From positions 1 to 5,037 of the forward strand of contig DAOVJL010000115.1 in NCBI GenBank assembly GCA_030673275.1: 5,037 nt of DNA. Direction: 5' to 3'. Source of the stretch: Sulfurimonas sp. GTDB taxonomy: Bacteria; Campylobacterota; Campylobacteria; Campylobacterales; Sulfurimonadaceae. The translations under genes were made by a program, and so were the position numbers. Of this stretch, positions 1 to 5,037 are shown piece after piece. The stretch's first letter is position 1; each line of letters starts with the position of its first letter. A model generated the notes under the pieces. That model was not told the origin of the DNA, made no database searches, and saw nothing but the letters and a program-made list of their open reading frames with translations.

Positions 1-1
1 A

Positions 2-1813
2 ACGCAAAAAGAGCGTGGTGCCAGTGCAGGTTTTCTTGGTTCAAAAGGTAAAAAATTCGGAAATATCTTACCGGGACAAAGAGATTTAACAACACAAAAG
101 TATAATGAATTAGAGACTTACCTCTCTTCACTCGATTTAAACTCTTTTCCTAAAGAACTTCAAAATGATGTATCATCGTTTAGAGCAGAAATGGGCAAGA
201 TTGGACAAATTCGCTCAAAAGTAGATTCATTTGGTATTAGCGTAAAAGATGAAGTTGCTTACTATACAGGTATGAATGCAAAAATATTAAATATAGTCTC
301 GCTAACTGCAAAACTAGCAGATACTCCAGAGTTGGTAAAAGCTCTTGATGCTTACACTAACTTCTTAAAATCAAAAGAGCGTGCAGGAATAGAAAGAGCG
401 GTACTTAGTGGTACTTTTGGAGCAGATAAGTTTGGGGCTGGAATGTTCGCCAAATGGATTCAGCTTGTTGCTGAACAAGATGGATATCTTGACTCATTTT
501 TAGCGATGGCTACTGATGAATCAAAATCTTTTTATAAAAATAAATTAAATTCTCCTGTTGTTAATCAAGTAAATACCATGAGAGAAATTGCAAAAAATAA
601 AGCTTCTACAGGTGGATTTGGTATAGACAGTGTTGTATGGTTTAAAACTATTACCAAAAAAATAAATCTTTTAAAGCAAGTTGATGATGAGCTGGCTAAA
701 AATAACACTATATTATTAGATGAAGTAGAATCAGATGCCAATACAAGCGCTATGATTACACTGCTTAGCTACTCTATCTTTGCTGTTGCAATATTTATAA
801 TTATCCTACTAATTAGCCGTGGCGTAAACAGAAGTGTTCGTAGCTCTTTGGAAAAAATTGGGTGTGTATCTAGTAATCTGGATTTGACATGTGACATAAT
901 TGTAGAGGGTAAAGATGAAATTTCACAAATTTCACAAGCTATAAATGTTATGATTATTGCATTTAAAGAGAGTGTCTTTCAGGCTAAAGATGTATCTAAT
1001 GCAACATCCGAAGAGAGTAAAAAGTTAACCGATATCGTTGAACAGCTTACTGAAAATGCTACGCATGCTGATAAGAAAATTGTAAATATAAATACCTTGG
1101 TAACCGAAGTAGGAAACAGACTTGACGCTGTTGAAGAAGCAGCTGTAACCGTAACTGAAGACCTAGGTAAAACATTTAGTGTTTTAGATGGTTTTATATC
1201 TGAATTGGATAATGTTGTTACTTCTATAGAACAAGGTAGTGAGCATCAACAAGACTTGGTAAATAAAGTTTCATCATTGACAGAACAAGCAAAAAACATC
1301 AAAGATGTATTAGCAATTATATCTGATATTGCGGATCAAACAAATCTTCTTGCACTAAATGCGGCTATTGAAGCGGCAAGAGCCGGTGAGCATGGCAGAG
1401 GCTTTGCTGTTGTTGCTGATGAAGTAAGAAAACTTGCAGAGCGTACACAAAAAAGTCTTAGCGAGATTAGCGCTAATGTAAATCTTATAACACAAAATGT
1501 TGTTGAGATATCAGAAGAGACAAATAAAACATCTGAAAACATGAATACAATAGCAGAGTCTGCTCAAGGACTTATCTCATCATCAAAAGAAACAAAAGAA
1601 AATCTAGCTATAACAACAGATAAATCAAGAGATGTTATGCATCAAAGTACATACATTGCCACAAAAACAAAAGAGCTTATTGGTAATATGGATGAGATTA
1701 TAGAACTTTCTCAGAAAAATACAGAGCATAGAGGTTTAGTGGACTCTGCTGCTACAAAACTTTCTTCTGATGCTAATAAACTACAAAAAGAACTTGGCAA
1801 ATTTAAAATTTAA
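2..1813 (+). CDS. NIT-domain methyl-accepting chemotaxis protein (5' end outside window)
   Basis: Chemoreceptor, inferred to sit in the inner membrane and signal to CheA/CheW. The frame is open from base 2, so the ATG at 191 is internal; 603 residues are visible (numbered from base 2). Residues 1-20 ([20 protein letters not shown]) and a second element [13 protein letters not shown] near 125-137 are hallmarks of the NIT (nitrate/nitrite-sensing) domain, which spans roughly 1-240. A hydrophobic segment follows at about 251-272 ([19 protein letters not shown]). A HAMP domain comes next (about 274-325, DLT...[13 protein letters not shown]), then the long helical signalling domain. Its conserved hairpin tip is at about 444-482 ([20 protein letters not shown], then [19 protein letters not shown]). 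The C-terminus ends KELGKFKI, with no NWETF-like CheR/CheB tether. The first membrane segment and the true start lie upstream. The stop TAA overlaps the next start by one base, so the two genes are co-translated. The NIT ligand is assumed from the family name and not shown here. Confidence 0.95.
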   Translation, partial: TQKERGASAGFLGSKGKKFGNILPGQRDLTTQKYNELETYLSSLDLNSFPKELQNDVSSFRAEMGKIGQIRSKVDSFGISVKDEVAYYTGMNAKILNIVSLTAKLADTPELVKALDAYTNFLKSKERAGIERAVLSGTFGADKFGAGMFAKWIQLVAEQDGYLDSFLAMATDESKSFYKNKLNSPVVNQVNTMREIAKNKASTGGFGIDSVVWFKTITKKINLLKQVDDELAKNNTILLDEVESDANTSAMITLLSYSIFAVAIFIIILLISRGVNRSVRSSLEKIGCVSSNLDLTCDIIVEGKDEISQISQAINVMIIAFKESVFQAKDVSNATSEESKKLTDIVEQLTENATHADKKIVNINTLVTEVGNRLDAVEEAAVTVTEDLGKTFSVLDGFISELDNVVTSIEQGSEHQQDLVNKVSSLTEQAKNIKDVLAIISDIADQTNLLALNAAIEAARAGEHGRGFAVVADEVRKLAERTQKSLSEISANVNLITQNVVEISEETNKTSENMNTIAESAQGLISSSKETKENLAITTDKSRDVMHQSTYIATKTKELIGNMDEIIELSQKNTEHRGLVDSAATKLSSDANKLQKELGKFKI

Positions 1814-3495
1814 TGCAATCTGAAATAGACTCTTCAGTACTGGATTACCTCAAGTCTTTAACACTTCTGTGTGTTGAAGACAACAAAACTACGCAACTAA
1901 TTTACAACTCAATTTTTGAAGATTTAGTAGGCAAAATTATTTTCGCTTACGATGGAGAAGAGGGATATAAATATTTTATTGATGAAGATATAGATATTAT
2001 CATTAGTGATTATGATATGCCTATTCTCAACGGTCTAGATATGATAGACAAGATTAGAAAAACCAATAAAGATATACCTATCGTTTTGGTTACTGCGATA
2101 CAAGAGATTGATATAACTGTAAAAGCATTACAACTTAATGTAAACAACTTCTTAAAAAAACCTATTAAACCTAATGAGGTTATGCATGCAATAGAGAATG
2201 TATCTAAAATTCTAATTGCTGAAAACTATCTAAGAGAGCAAAGAGAAAAAAGAATAAAAGCCCTTCAAGATAAAGATGATTACAATACATATCAAGAAGA
2301 TTTAGCATTTGCTAAAGAGCTAAATATACTAAGAAATGACTTCTATTATCAAATGATTGATTCTCCCTATAATGCTTTAATTGATTTCTTTTATAAACCG
2401 CTTGATGTTGTTAGCGGTGATGCTTATAGTGCAAGAACAATTAATGAGCATCTGACTTTTTATCTTATAGTAGATGGAATGGGCAAAGGATTATCTGCGT
2501 CACTTAGTACAATGATTATGACATCATTTATTAATCATATTATAGATACGATGAATAAACAAGATACTTTTGACTTAAACACTCTTATAGAGTTATCTCT
2601 AGATTATATTAAACCTATATTACTTAGTGAAGAGGCTCTTGCTATAGATTATATTACCATTGACTACAAAGAGTCTAAACTAGAGTATGCCAAATTTGCT
2701 ATGCCCTCTATTCTTATGCAAACAACTCAAAATGAAATAATAAAAGTAAAATCTAATAATCCGCCAATTAGTAGATATATCAAAGATTTTAATATATCTA
2801 CTTATGATATCTCTAATATTATCAAGTTCCTTATTTATAGTGATGGTATTATAGAAAATATAACAACAGTAAAAAATAAAGAATATATTAACTATATTCA
2901 AGATGATTTTATAGATTCATTCTCAAAAGAGGATATGATAAATAAATTTTTAGAAAAAGTTGCTTCTCAAGAAGATGACATAACATTTATATTTATAAAT
3001 AGACTGAATCTTCATGATAATATCCTTCACACCAAAGTATTTGATAGCAGTCTTGATGCTGTTGATGAAGCTAATGATTGGTATGGAGAGGTTTGGAACG
3101 ACTTAACTAATAATATTAAACTAAGCTACAATGCAGGTGTTGTCTTTACAGAAATGTTTATGAATGCTTTTGAACATGGAAGTCTTGCAATTGATACAAA
3201 GACTAAACATGCACTTTTAACTGAAGATATCTATTTCACTACACTGCAAAATAAACAAAAAGATTGTAATAAAAAGATATTTGTTACAATTAATAAAATA
3301 GAATATAATCAAGAAACTTATATAACAACTCAAATTAAAGATGAGGGGAATGGCTTTGATACTCAGATATTGGGGAACTTATTTAAAAAAGCTGGCTCTT
3401 TTAATGGAAGAGGTGTTTATATTTCAAAAAAATCATCAATGGGGATTTATTATAATAGAGTAGGAAACTCTGTATTATTTTTACATAAGCTTTAA
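1813..3495 (+). CDS. Response regulator with PP2C (SpoIIE-type) phosphatase and RsbW-like ATPase domains
   Basis: Cytoplasmic partner-switching regulator of 560 residues. The receiver domain (about 15-130) has the acidic pair E22/D23, phospho-acceptor D66 (ISDYDMP), T94 and K116 before P117. A charged helical linker (about 131-178) leads to a PP2C/SpoIIE phosphatase (about 185-398) with VVSGDAYS (D203), VDGMGKGLSA (D221), YSDGIIE (D344) and DDIT (D388/D389), so the metal-binding acids are kept. The C-terminal HATPase of the anti-sigma/RsbW type (about 410-560) has an N box TEMFMNAFEHG (N451), G1 box DEGNGFD (D510, G512, G514) and G2 box GRGVYIS (532-538). The same domain order occurs in Pseudomonas HsbR and Shewanella CrsR, which act on an anti-sigma antagonist; that target class is inferred here. 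The ATG shares its A with the receptor stop and has no strong Shine-Dalgarno sequence close by, so it probably depends on translational coupling. No antagonist, anti-sigma or sigma gene lies in the window. Confidence 0.93.
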   Translation: MQSEIDSSVLDYLKSLTLLCVEDNKTTQLIYNSIFEDLVGKIIFAYDGEEGYKYFIDEDIDIIISDYDMPILNGLDMIDKIRKTNKDIPIVLVTAIQEIDITVKALQLNVNNFLKKPIKPNEVMHAIENVSKILIAENYLREQREKRIKALQDKDDYNTYQEDLAFAKELNILRNDFYYQMIDSPYNALIDFFYKPLDVVSGDAYSARTINEHLTFYLIVDGMGKGLSASLSTMIMTSFINHIIDTMNKQDTFDLNTLIELSLDYIKPILLSEEALAIDYITIDYKESKLEYAKFAMPSILMQTTQNEIIKVKSNNPPISRYIKDFNISTYDISNIIKFLIYSDGIIENITTVKNKEYINYIQDDFIDSFSKEDMINKFLEKVASQEDDITFIFINRLNLHDNILHTKVFDSSLDAVDEANDWYGEVWNDLTNNIKLSYNAGVVFTEMFMNAFEHGSLAIDTKTKHALLTEDIYFTTLQNKQKDCNKKIFVTINKIEYNQETYITTQIKDEGNGFDTQILGNLFKKAGSFNGRGVYISKKSSMGIYYNRVGNSVLFLHKL

Positions 3496-3497
3496 AC

Positions 3498-3516
3498 TCC
3501 GTGCCTAAGACACGGA
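3498..3516. terminator. Hairpin between convergent genes, probable bidirectional terminator
   Basis: A perfect 6-bp stem TCCGTG/CACGGA with a 7-base loop lies in the 35-base gap between the phosphatase stop and the rplT stop. It is flanked by TTTAAA on both sides (3491-3496 and 3523-3528). The U-tracts are poor on both strands, so termination is inferred mainly from position and the GC-rich stem. Confidence 0.55.
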
Positions 3517-3530
3517 ATCTAATTTAAAAC

Positions 3531-3890
3531 TTATTTAGCTAATGCTGCTTTTGATGCTTCTACAACTGCAGTAAATGCTGCTGCGTCATTCATCGCCATA
3601 TCAGCAAGAATTTTACGATCAAGCTCGATGCCAGATTTATTAAGTCCATTCATAAAAGTTGAATAGTTCATACCGTTAAGTCTTGTTGCAGCGTTAATAC
3701 GAATAATCCATAATTTACGGAAATCACGTTTTTTCTGCTTACGATCACGGTGTGCATATACTAATGAGCGTTCAATTTGCTCTTTAGCTTTACGGAAGTG
3801 TTTACGGCGTCCGCTGTAAAAACCCTTCGCTAATTTTAAAATCTTTTTGTGTCTTCTTCTACGAACAACACCTGTTTTTACTCTTGGCAT
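3531..3890 (-). CDS. rplT: Large ribosomal subunit protein bL20
   Basis: Ribosomal protein bL20, 119 residues, which matches the usual family length (about 117-119). It binds 23S rRNA early and is needed for assembly of the large subunit. The sequence has the typical start [23 protein letters not shown], here read as [16 protein letters not shown] then [20 protein letters not shown], a very basic N-terminal extension that threads into rRNA. The globular part carries [20 protein letters not shown] (about 61-80) and ends in an alanine-rich helix. AAGGA at 3896-3900 lies five bases before the ATG and supports this start. It is downstream of rpmI on the same strand, separated by an unusually long spacer. 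In several bacteria L20 represses its own operon through an mRNA structure; whether it does so here is not visible directly. Confidence 0.98.
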   Translation of the reverse strand: MPRVKTGVVRRRRHKKILKLAKGFYSGRRKHFRKAKEQIERSLVYAHRDRKQKKRDFRKLWIIRINAATRLNGMNYSTFMNGLNKSGIELDRKILADMAMNDAAAFTAVVEASKAALAK

Positions 3891-4001
3891 TTCTTTCCTT
3901 TTTCTTTACCCAGTCACTTTTGTGAGTAAGGTGCCACTCATTTGGTGGTCTTGCCCAGCTACTATATTTCTACGCTGCTGGAGATTTACAATTAACTAAT
4001 A
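3891..4001 (-). promoter_or_regulatory. rpmI-rplT spacer with short dyads; possible rplT leader or internal promoter
   Basis: These 111 bases hold no gene and are richer in G+C than the neighbouring signalling genes. Read on the - strand they contain CCAGC/GCTGG (3977-3981 with 3955-3959), CCAC/GTGG, TGAGT/ACTCA (3936-3940 with 3923-3927, mutually exclusive with the previous pair) and TCAC-AAAA-GTGA just before the rplT Shine-Dalgarno sequence. A -10-like TATAGT lies at 3961-3966, which would place a start near 3954-3955. The overlapping, alternative stems are what an autoregulated leader could look like, but compensatory changes were not tested, so the function is inference. Confidence 0.35.
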
Positions 4002-4193
4002 CTAGTTAATCATAGCCTTAACATTTTTCTCATCAGCTTTAGAAACAACTTTTGGGCTGTTTTGTTTACTTCGAGTATCTGAATCTTGTTTAGTTAAAAT
4101 GTGGCTTCTGAACGCTGTACCACGTTTAACAGAACCATTTTTCTTAACCTTAAAACGCTTTACAGCGCCTTTAACCGATTTCATTTTTGGCAT
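4002..4193 (-). CDS. rpmI: Large ribosomal subunit protein bL35
   Basis: Ribosomal protein bL35 of the large subunit, 63 residues, close to the family norm of about 64-65. The conserved start [20 protein letters not shown] is followed by [16 protein letters not shown], which matches the family pattern MPKMKT..GAAKRF....K.KR..A..SH. The C-terminal third ([18 protein letters not shown]) is more divergent but keeps the short helix ending. AAGGAG at 4200-4205, six bases before the ATG, fixes the start; the stop is TAG. It is the first gene of an rpmI-rplT unit. infC, the usual upstream partner in many bacteria, is not here; the neighbour upstream is a divergent small gene. Confidence 0.97.
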   Translation of the reverse strand: MPKMKSVKGAVKRFKVKKNGSVKRGTAFRSHILTKQDSDTRSKQNSPKVVSKADEKNVKAMIN

Positions 4194-4272
4194 CGATAAC
4201 TCCTTAATAAAATTTTGCTTTAGAAAAGCTAGCCTCTAAAGAGGCAGAAAACAAAGGTTAATCTGTTTTGGA
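4194..4272 (-). promoter_or_regulatory. rpmI 5' leader with two tandem hairpins
   Basis: If transcription starts from the -10 box at 4279-4284, the rpmI leader is about 79 bases. It contains hairpin GCCTC-TTTA-GAGGC (4232-4245) and, two bases later, GCTTT-TCT-AAAGC (4217-4229). An AAAATTTTATT stretch and the AAGGAG Shine-Dalgarno sequence follow. The hairpins are seen directly; a role in L20/L35 control, attenuation or mRNA stability is inference. Confidence 0.45.
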
Positions 4273-4546
4273 AATAGGATTATATCCAAATATTCTGAAA
4301 TTTAGTTATACTCACGCTATGAATTCAATTAAACATATAGAAAATGCGCTCAAAGAGCTAGACGATGAAGTGCAAAAAATACTTTTAGATTGGGGTATTC
4401 CCCTTAATGAAAAAGATAATTTAATGCTTCCAATATTACAACAAAAAAAGGTTTTAACACAAACACTGGAGGATTTAACATACCTGAAAAACAATCCGCC
4501 AAAACCAAATCAGGCGTGTGGAATTTCTAAATATAGAAATGATTAG
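4268..4546 (+). CDS. Hypothetical small protein, start uncertain (TTG 4268 or ATG 4319)
   Basis: I do not recognise this protein. From TTG at 4268 it has 92 residues; an in-frame stop at 4259-4261 rules out an earlier start. AAAGG at 4253-4257 lies ten bases before the TTG, a loose but usable ribosome site. The alternative ATG at 4319 gives 75 residues and has no ribosome site, but a TATACT box ends six bases before it, which would suit a leaderless message. The core is charged and probably helical (MNSIKHIENALKELDDEVQK, later LPILQQKKVLTQTLEDLTYL), with a helix break at WGIPLNEKD and a proline-rich tail KNNPPKPNQ. There is no signal peptide or membrane segment. It is divergent from rpmI and convergent with the SRP RNA. 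A 93-codon open frame in AT-rich DNA makes it likely, but not certain, to be real. Confidence 0.55.
   Translation: MEIGLYPNILKFSYTHAMNSIKHIENALKELDDEVQKILLDWGIPLNEKDNLMLPILQQKKVLTQTLEDLTYLKNNPPKPNQACGISKYRND
4279..4284 (-). promoter_or_regulatory. rpmI: Candidate -10 box for rpmI-rplT
   Basis: TATAAT on the - strand in the context GGATATAATCC, about 86 bases before the rpmI ATG. Campylobacterota housekeeping promoters rely on the -10 box with little -35 conservation, and no clear -35 is needed to call it. It lies inside the 5' end of the divergent small gene. Confidence 0.5.
4307..4312 (+). promoter_or_regulatory. Candidate -10 box, possible leaderless start at ATG 4319
   Basis: TATACT in the context AGTTATACT. 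A start 6-7 bases downstream falls on or next to the A of the in-frame ATG at 4319, which would give a leaderless mRNA for the shorter form of the small protein. This is a single-motif match in AT-rich DNA. Confidence 0.25.
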
Positions 4547-4690
4547 TGTAATAATTTAGGTCTATTATACGACAAATGATTTTATTCAAATTCAAGGCAA
4601 AGTTTATTTAAAAACAAGGAGTTTACTATAGTAAATGACGAAGTTGTAATAAATTTTAACGAAGAAACTGGATAAAAGCATTATCGTAAG
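4547..4690. other. Intergenic stretch between small gene and SRP RNA, no convincing gene
   Basis: About 140 bases between convergent units. It contains a - strand TATAAT (4564-4569) with no evident gene to serve, a Shine-Dalgarno match AAGGAG (4616-4621), a 14-bp palindrome, and only very short frames behind it: MTKL from ATG 4635, and VNDEVVINFNEETG from base 4631 with no normal start codon. A weak dyad GATAA/TTATC (4671-4685) lies just beyond the SRP RNA 3' end and may help end or trim that transcript. Confidence 0.5.
4622..4635. repeat. Perfect 14-bp palindrome TTTACTATAGTAAA
   Basis: TTTACTA/TAGTAAA is a perfect dyad with no spacer, directly after AAGGAG on the + strand. It has the form of an operator for a dimeric regulator, but it is AT-rich and only one copy was noticed in the window. 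Confidence 0.4.
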
Positions 4691-4796
4691 ACTCCTCTCC
4701 AGATACCTGCGGCACATAACACTATCGAGTGTGCTGCTGTATTCCTACCCTGACACAGTATCCAATAACATCATTGCACAGGTCTAAAGAGAAGCG
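4691..4796 (-). ncRNA. ffs: Signal recognition particle RNA, bacterial small type (4.5S)
   Basis: RNA core of the signal recognition particle, which binds Ffh and docks with FtsY for co-translational membrane targeting. On the - strand the apical domain reads GTCAGG (4754-4749), GTA, tetraloop GGAA (4745-4742), TAC, AGCAGC (4738-4733). This is the conserved Ffh-binding arrangement, with UGUG/CACA pairing below the symmetric loop. The outer ends form a helix of 16 pairs (CUUCUCUUUAGA plus CCUG at 4794-4779, with 4709-4692), interrupted only by a two-base UA bulge and allowing G-U pairs. The middle stem is imperfect, as is usual. No Alu domain is present. Ends are set from the closing helix and the promoter and could be off by several bases. 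Confidence 0.93.
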
Positions 4797-4801
4797 GTGG
4801 A

Positions 4802-4829
4802 ATTATAGCTAAAAAATATTTAATTGCAA
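4802..4829 (-). promoter_or_regulatory. ffs: Promoter of the SRP RNA gene
   Basis: TATAAT at 4802-4807, a 16-base T-rich spacer and TTGCAA (4824-4829) as a 4-of-6 match to TTGACA, all on the - strand. The predicted start, 6-7 bases past the -10 box, is 4795-4796, exactly where the closing helix of the SRP RNA begins. That agreement makes this the best-supported promoter in the window. Confidence 0.75.
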
Positions 4830-4834
4830 ATATT
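4811..4834 (-). terminator. AT-only hairpin with T-tract after the Hpt gene, weak terminator candidate
   Basis: On the - strand AATATTT-GCAATT-AAATATT is followed by TTTT. The stem has 7 A-T pairs and overlaps the last bases of the Hpt stop codon. With no G-C pair it would be weak, and the same bases form the -35/spacer region of the SRP promoter, so it may only be AT-rich promoter DNA. Confidence 0.3.
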
Positions 4835-5037
4835 AGTTTGGTATAGTAGAAATTGCACCTTTTATCGCTTCAAGATATGCGCCATAATCAAGCTCTTCAT
4901 TCTTTGAAGAAGCTGATAGTTCCATCTCTTTTGCCATCTCGTAAACCTCATCAAATCTTAAGTTACCGGCACTACCCTTAATTGCATGTGCATTTGACTT
5001 GATTTGCTCATAATCTTTAACATCTATAGAACTTTTA
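4833..5037 (-). CDS. Hpt-domain phosphotransfer protein, C-terminal part (5' end outside window)
   Basis: The last 67 codons of a gene entering from the right end, ending at TAA 4833-4835. The visible protein contains AHAIKGSAGNLRF, which fits the Hpt signature HxxKGxxxxxG/N. The phospho-accepting histidine is the CAT codon at 4986-4988, followed three residues on by K and then G. The next helix (DEVYEMAKEMELSASS) and a last helix (YGAYLEAIKGAISTIPN) complete the second half of a four-helix Hpt bundle. Hpt domains carry phosphoryl groups between the receiver of a hybrid kinase and a response regulator. The protein ends right after the bundle, so it is either a free-standing Hpt protein or the C-terminus of a larger hybrid kinase; the window cannot decide. 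It is transcribed toward the SRP RNA gene, which has its own promoter. Its partner is unknown. Confidence 0.88.
   Translation of the reverse strand, partial: KSSIDVKDYEQIKSNAHAIKGSAGNLRFDEVYEMAKEMELSASSKNEELDYGAYLEAIKGAISTIPN

Noticed and set aside
1336..1542. 68-codon open frame on the - strand
   Set aside because: It lies wholly opposite the most conserved part of the chemoreceptor signalling hairpin, whose frame fully explains the sequence.
2680..2901. 73-codon open frame on the - strand
   Set aside because: It is antisense to the PP2C domain; the Ile/Tyr/Phe-rich translation is what AT-rich antisense DNA gives.
4312..4494. 60-codon open frame on the - strand, rich in Ser and Cys
   Set aside because: It is antisense to the small + strand gene, has no ribosome site, and its low-complexity serine run mirrors the Glu/Asp/Leu codons of the other strand.
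4564..4569. TATAAT on the - strand near the end of the small gene, as a second rpmI promoter or antisense RNA start
   Set aside because: An isolated -10 match in AT-rich DNA, with no gene or structure directly downstream and a closer candidate for rpmI at 4279-4284.
4671..4685. GATAA/TTATC dyad as the terminator of the SRP RNA
   Set aside because: Only five A-T-rich pairs and no proper U-tract after it on the - strand; mentioned only within the intergenic entry.
1..5037. CRISPR arrays, insertion sequences, tRNA genes, prophage or defence genes
   Set aside because: No spaced direct repeats, terminal inverted repeats, cloverleaf sequence or such coding sequence was seen on either strand.

Overview
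The window reads as chromosome of a Campylobacterota (epsilonproteobacterial) species, most like the Sulfurimonas group. The DNA is AT-rich. The bL35 protein is 63 residues and begins [20 protein letters not shown], a Campylobacterota-type start, and rpmI-rplT is not preceded by infC, as also in Campylobacter jejuni. The genus is an inference from sequence style, not from a database search.

Left half (2-3495, + strand): a two-gene signalling operon. The first gene enters from outside the window and encodes a NIT-domain methyl-accepting chemotaxis protein (periplasmic NIT sensor, membrane segment, HAMP, cytoplasmic signalling hairpin). Its stop overlaps by one base the start of the second gene, a 560-residue response regulator with a central PP2C/SpoIIE-type phosphatase and a C-terminal RsbW-like ATPase. 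All key residues I can check in the second protein are present. It therefore looks like a complete partner-switching regulator placed directly behind a chemoreceptor. No STAS-type antagonist or sigma factor is visible, so its target is unknown.

Middle (3496-4284, - strand): a short hairpin separates the signalling operon from convergent rplT (bL20) and rpmI (bL35). These two genes are separated by a 111-base spacer with several short dyads, and rpmI has its own candidate -10 box and a two-hairpin leader. This is the usual place to look for L20 autoregulation, but I cannot show it.

Right part (4268-5037): a small unrecognised gene of 92 (or 75) codons on + is followed by about 140 bases without a convincing gene, which contain a perfect 14-bp palindrome behind a good Shine-Dalgarno sequence. 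Next comes the small-type SRP RNA (ffs) on -, recognised from its conserved apical domain and a 16-bp closing helix, with a promoter positioned at its 5' end. The last 205 bases are the 3' end of a - strand gene whose product ends in an Hpt phosphotransfer domain.

The housekeeping genes are ordinary. The receptor/partner-switch pair, with an Hpt domain about 1.3 kb away, is the most interesting part. There is no CRISPR array, mobile element or tRNA.
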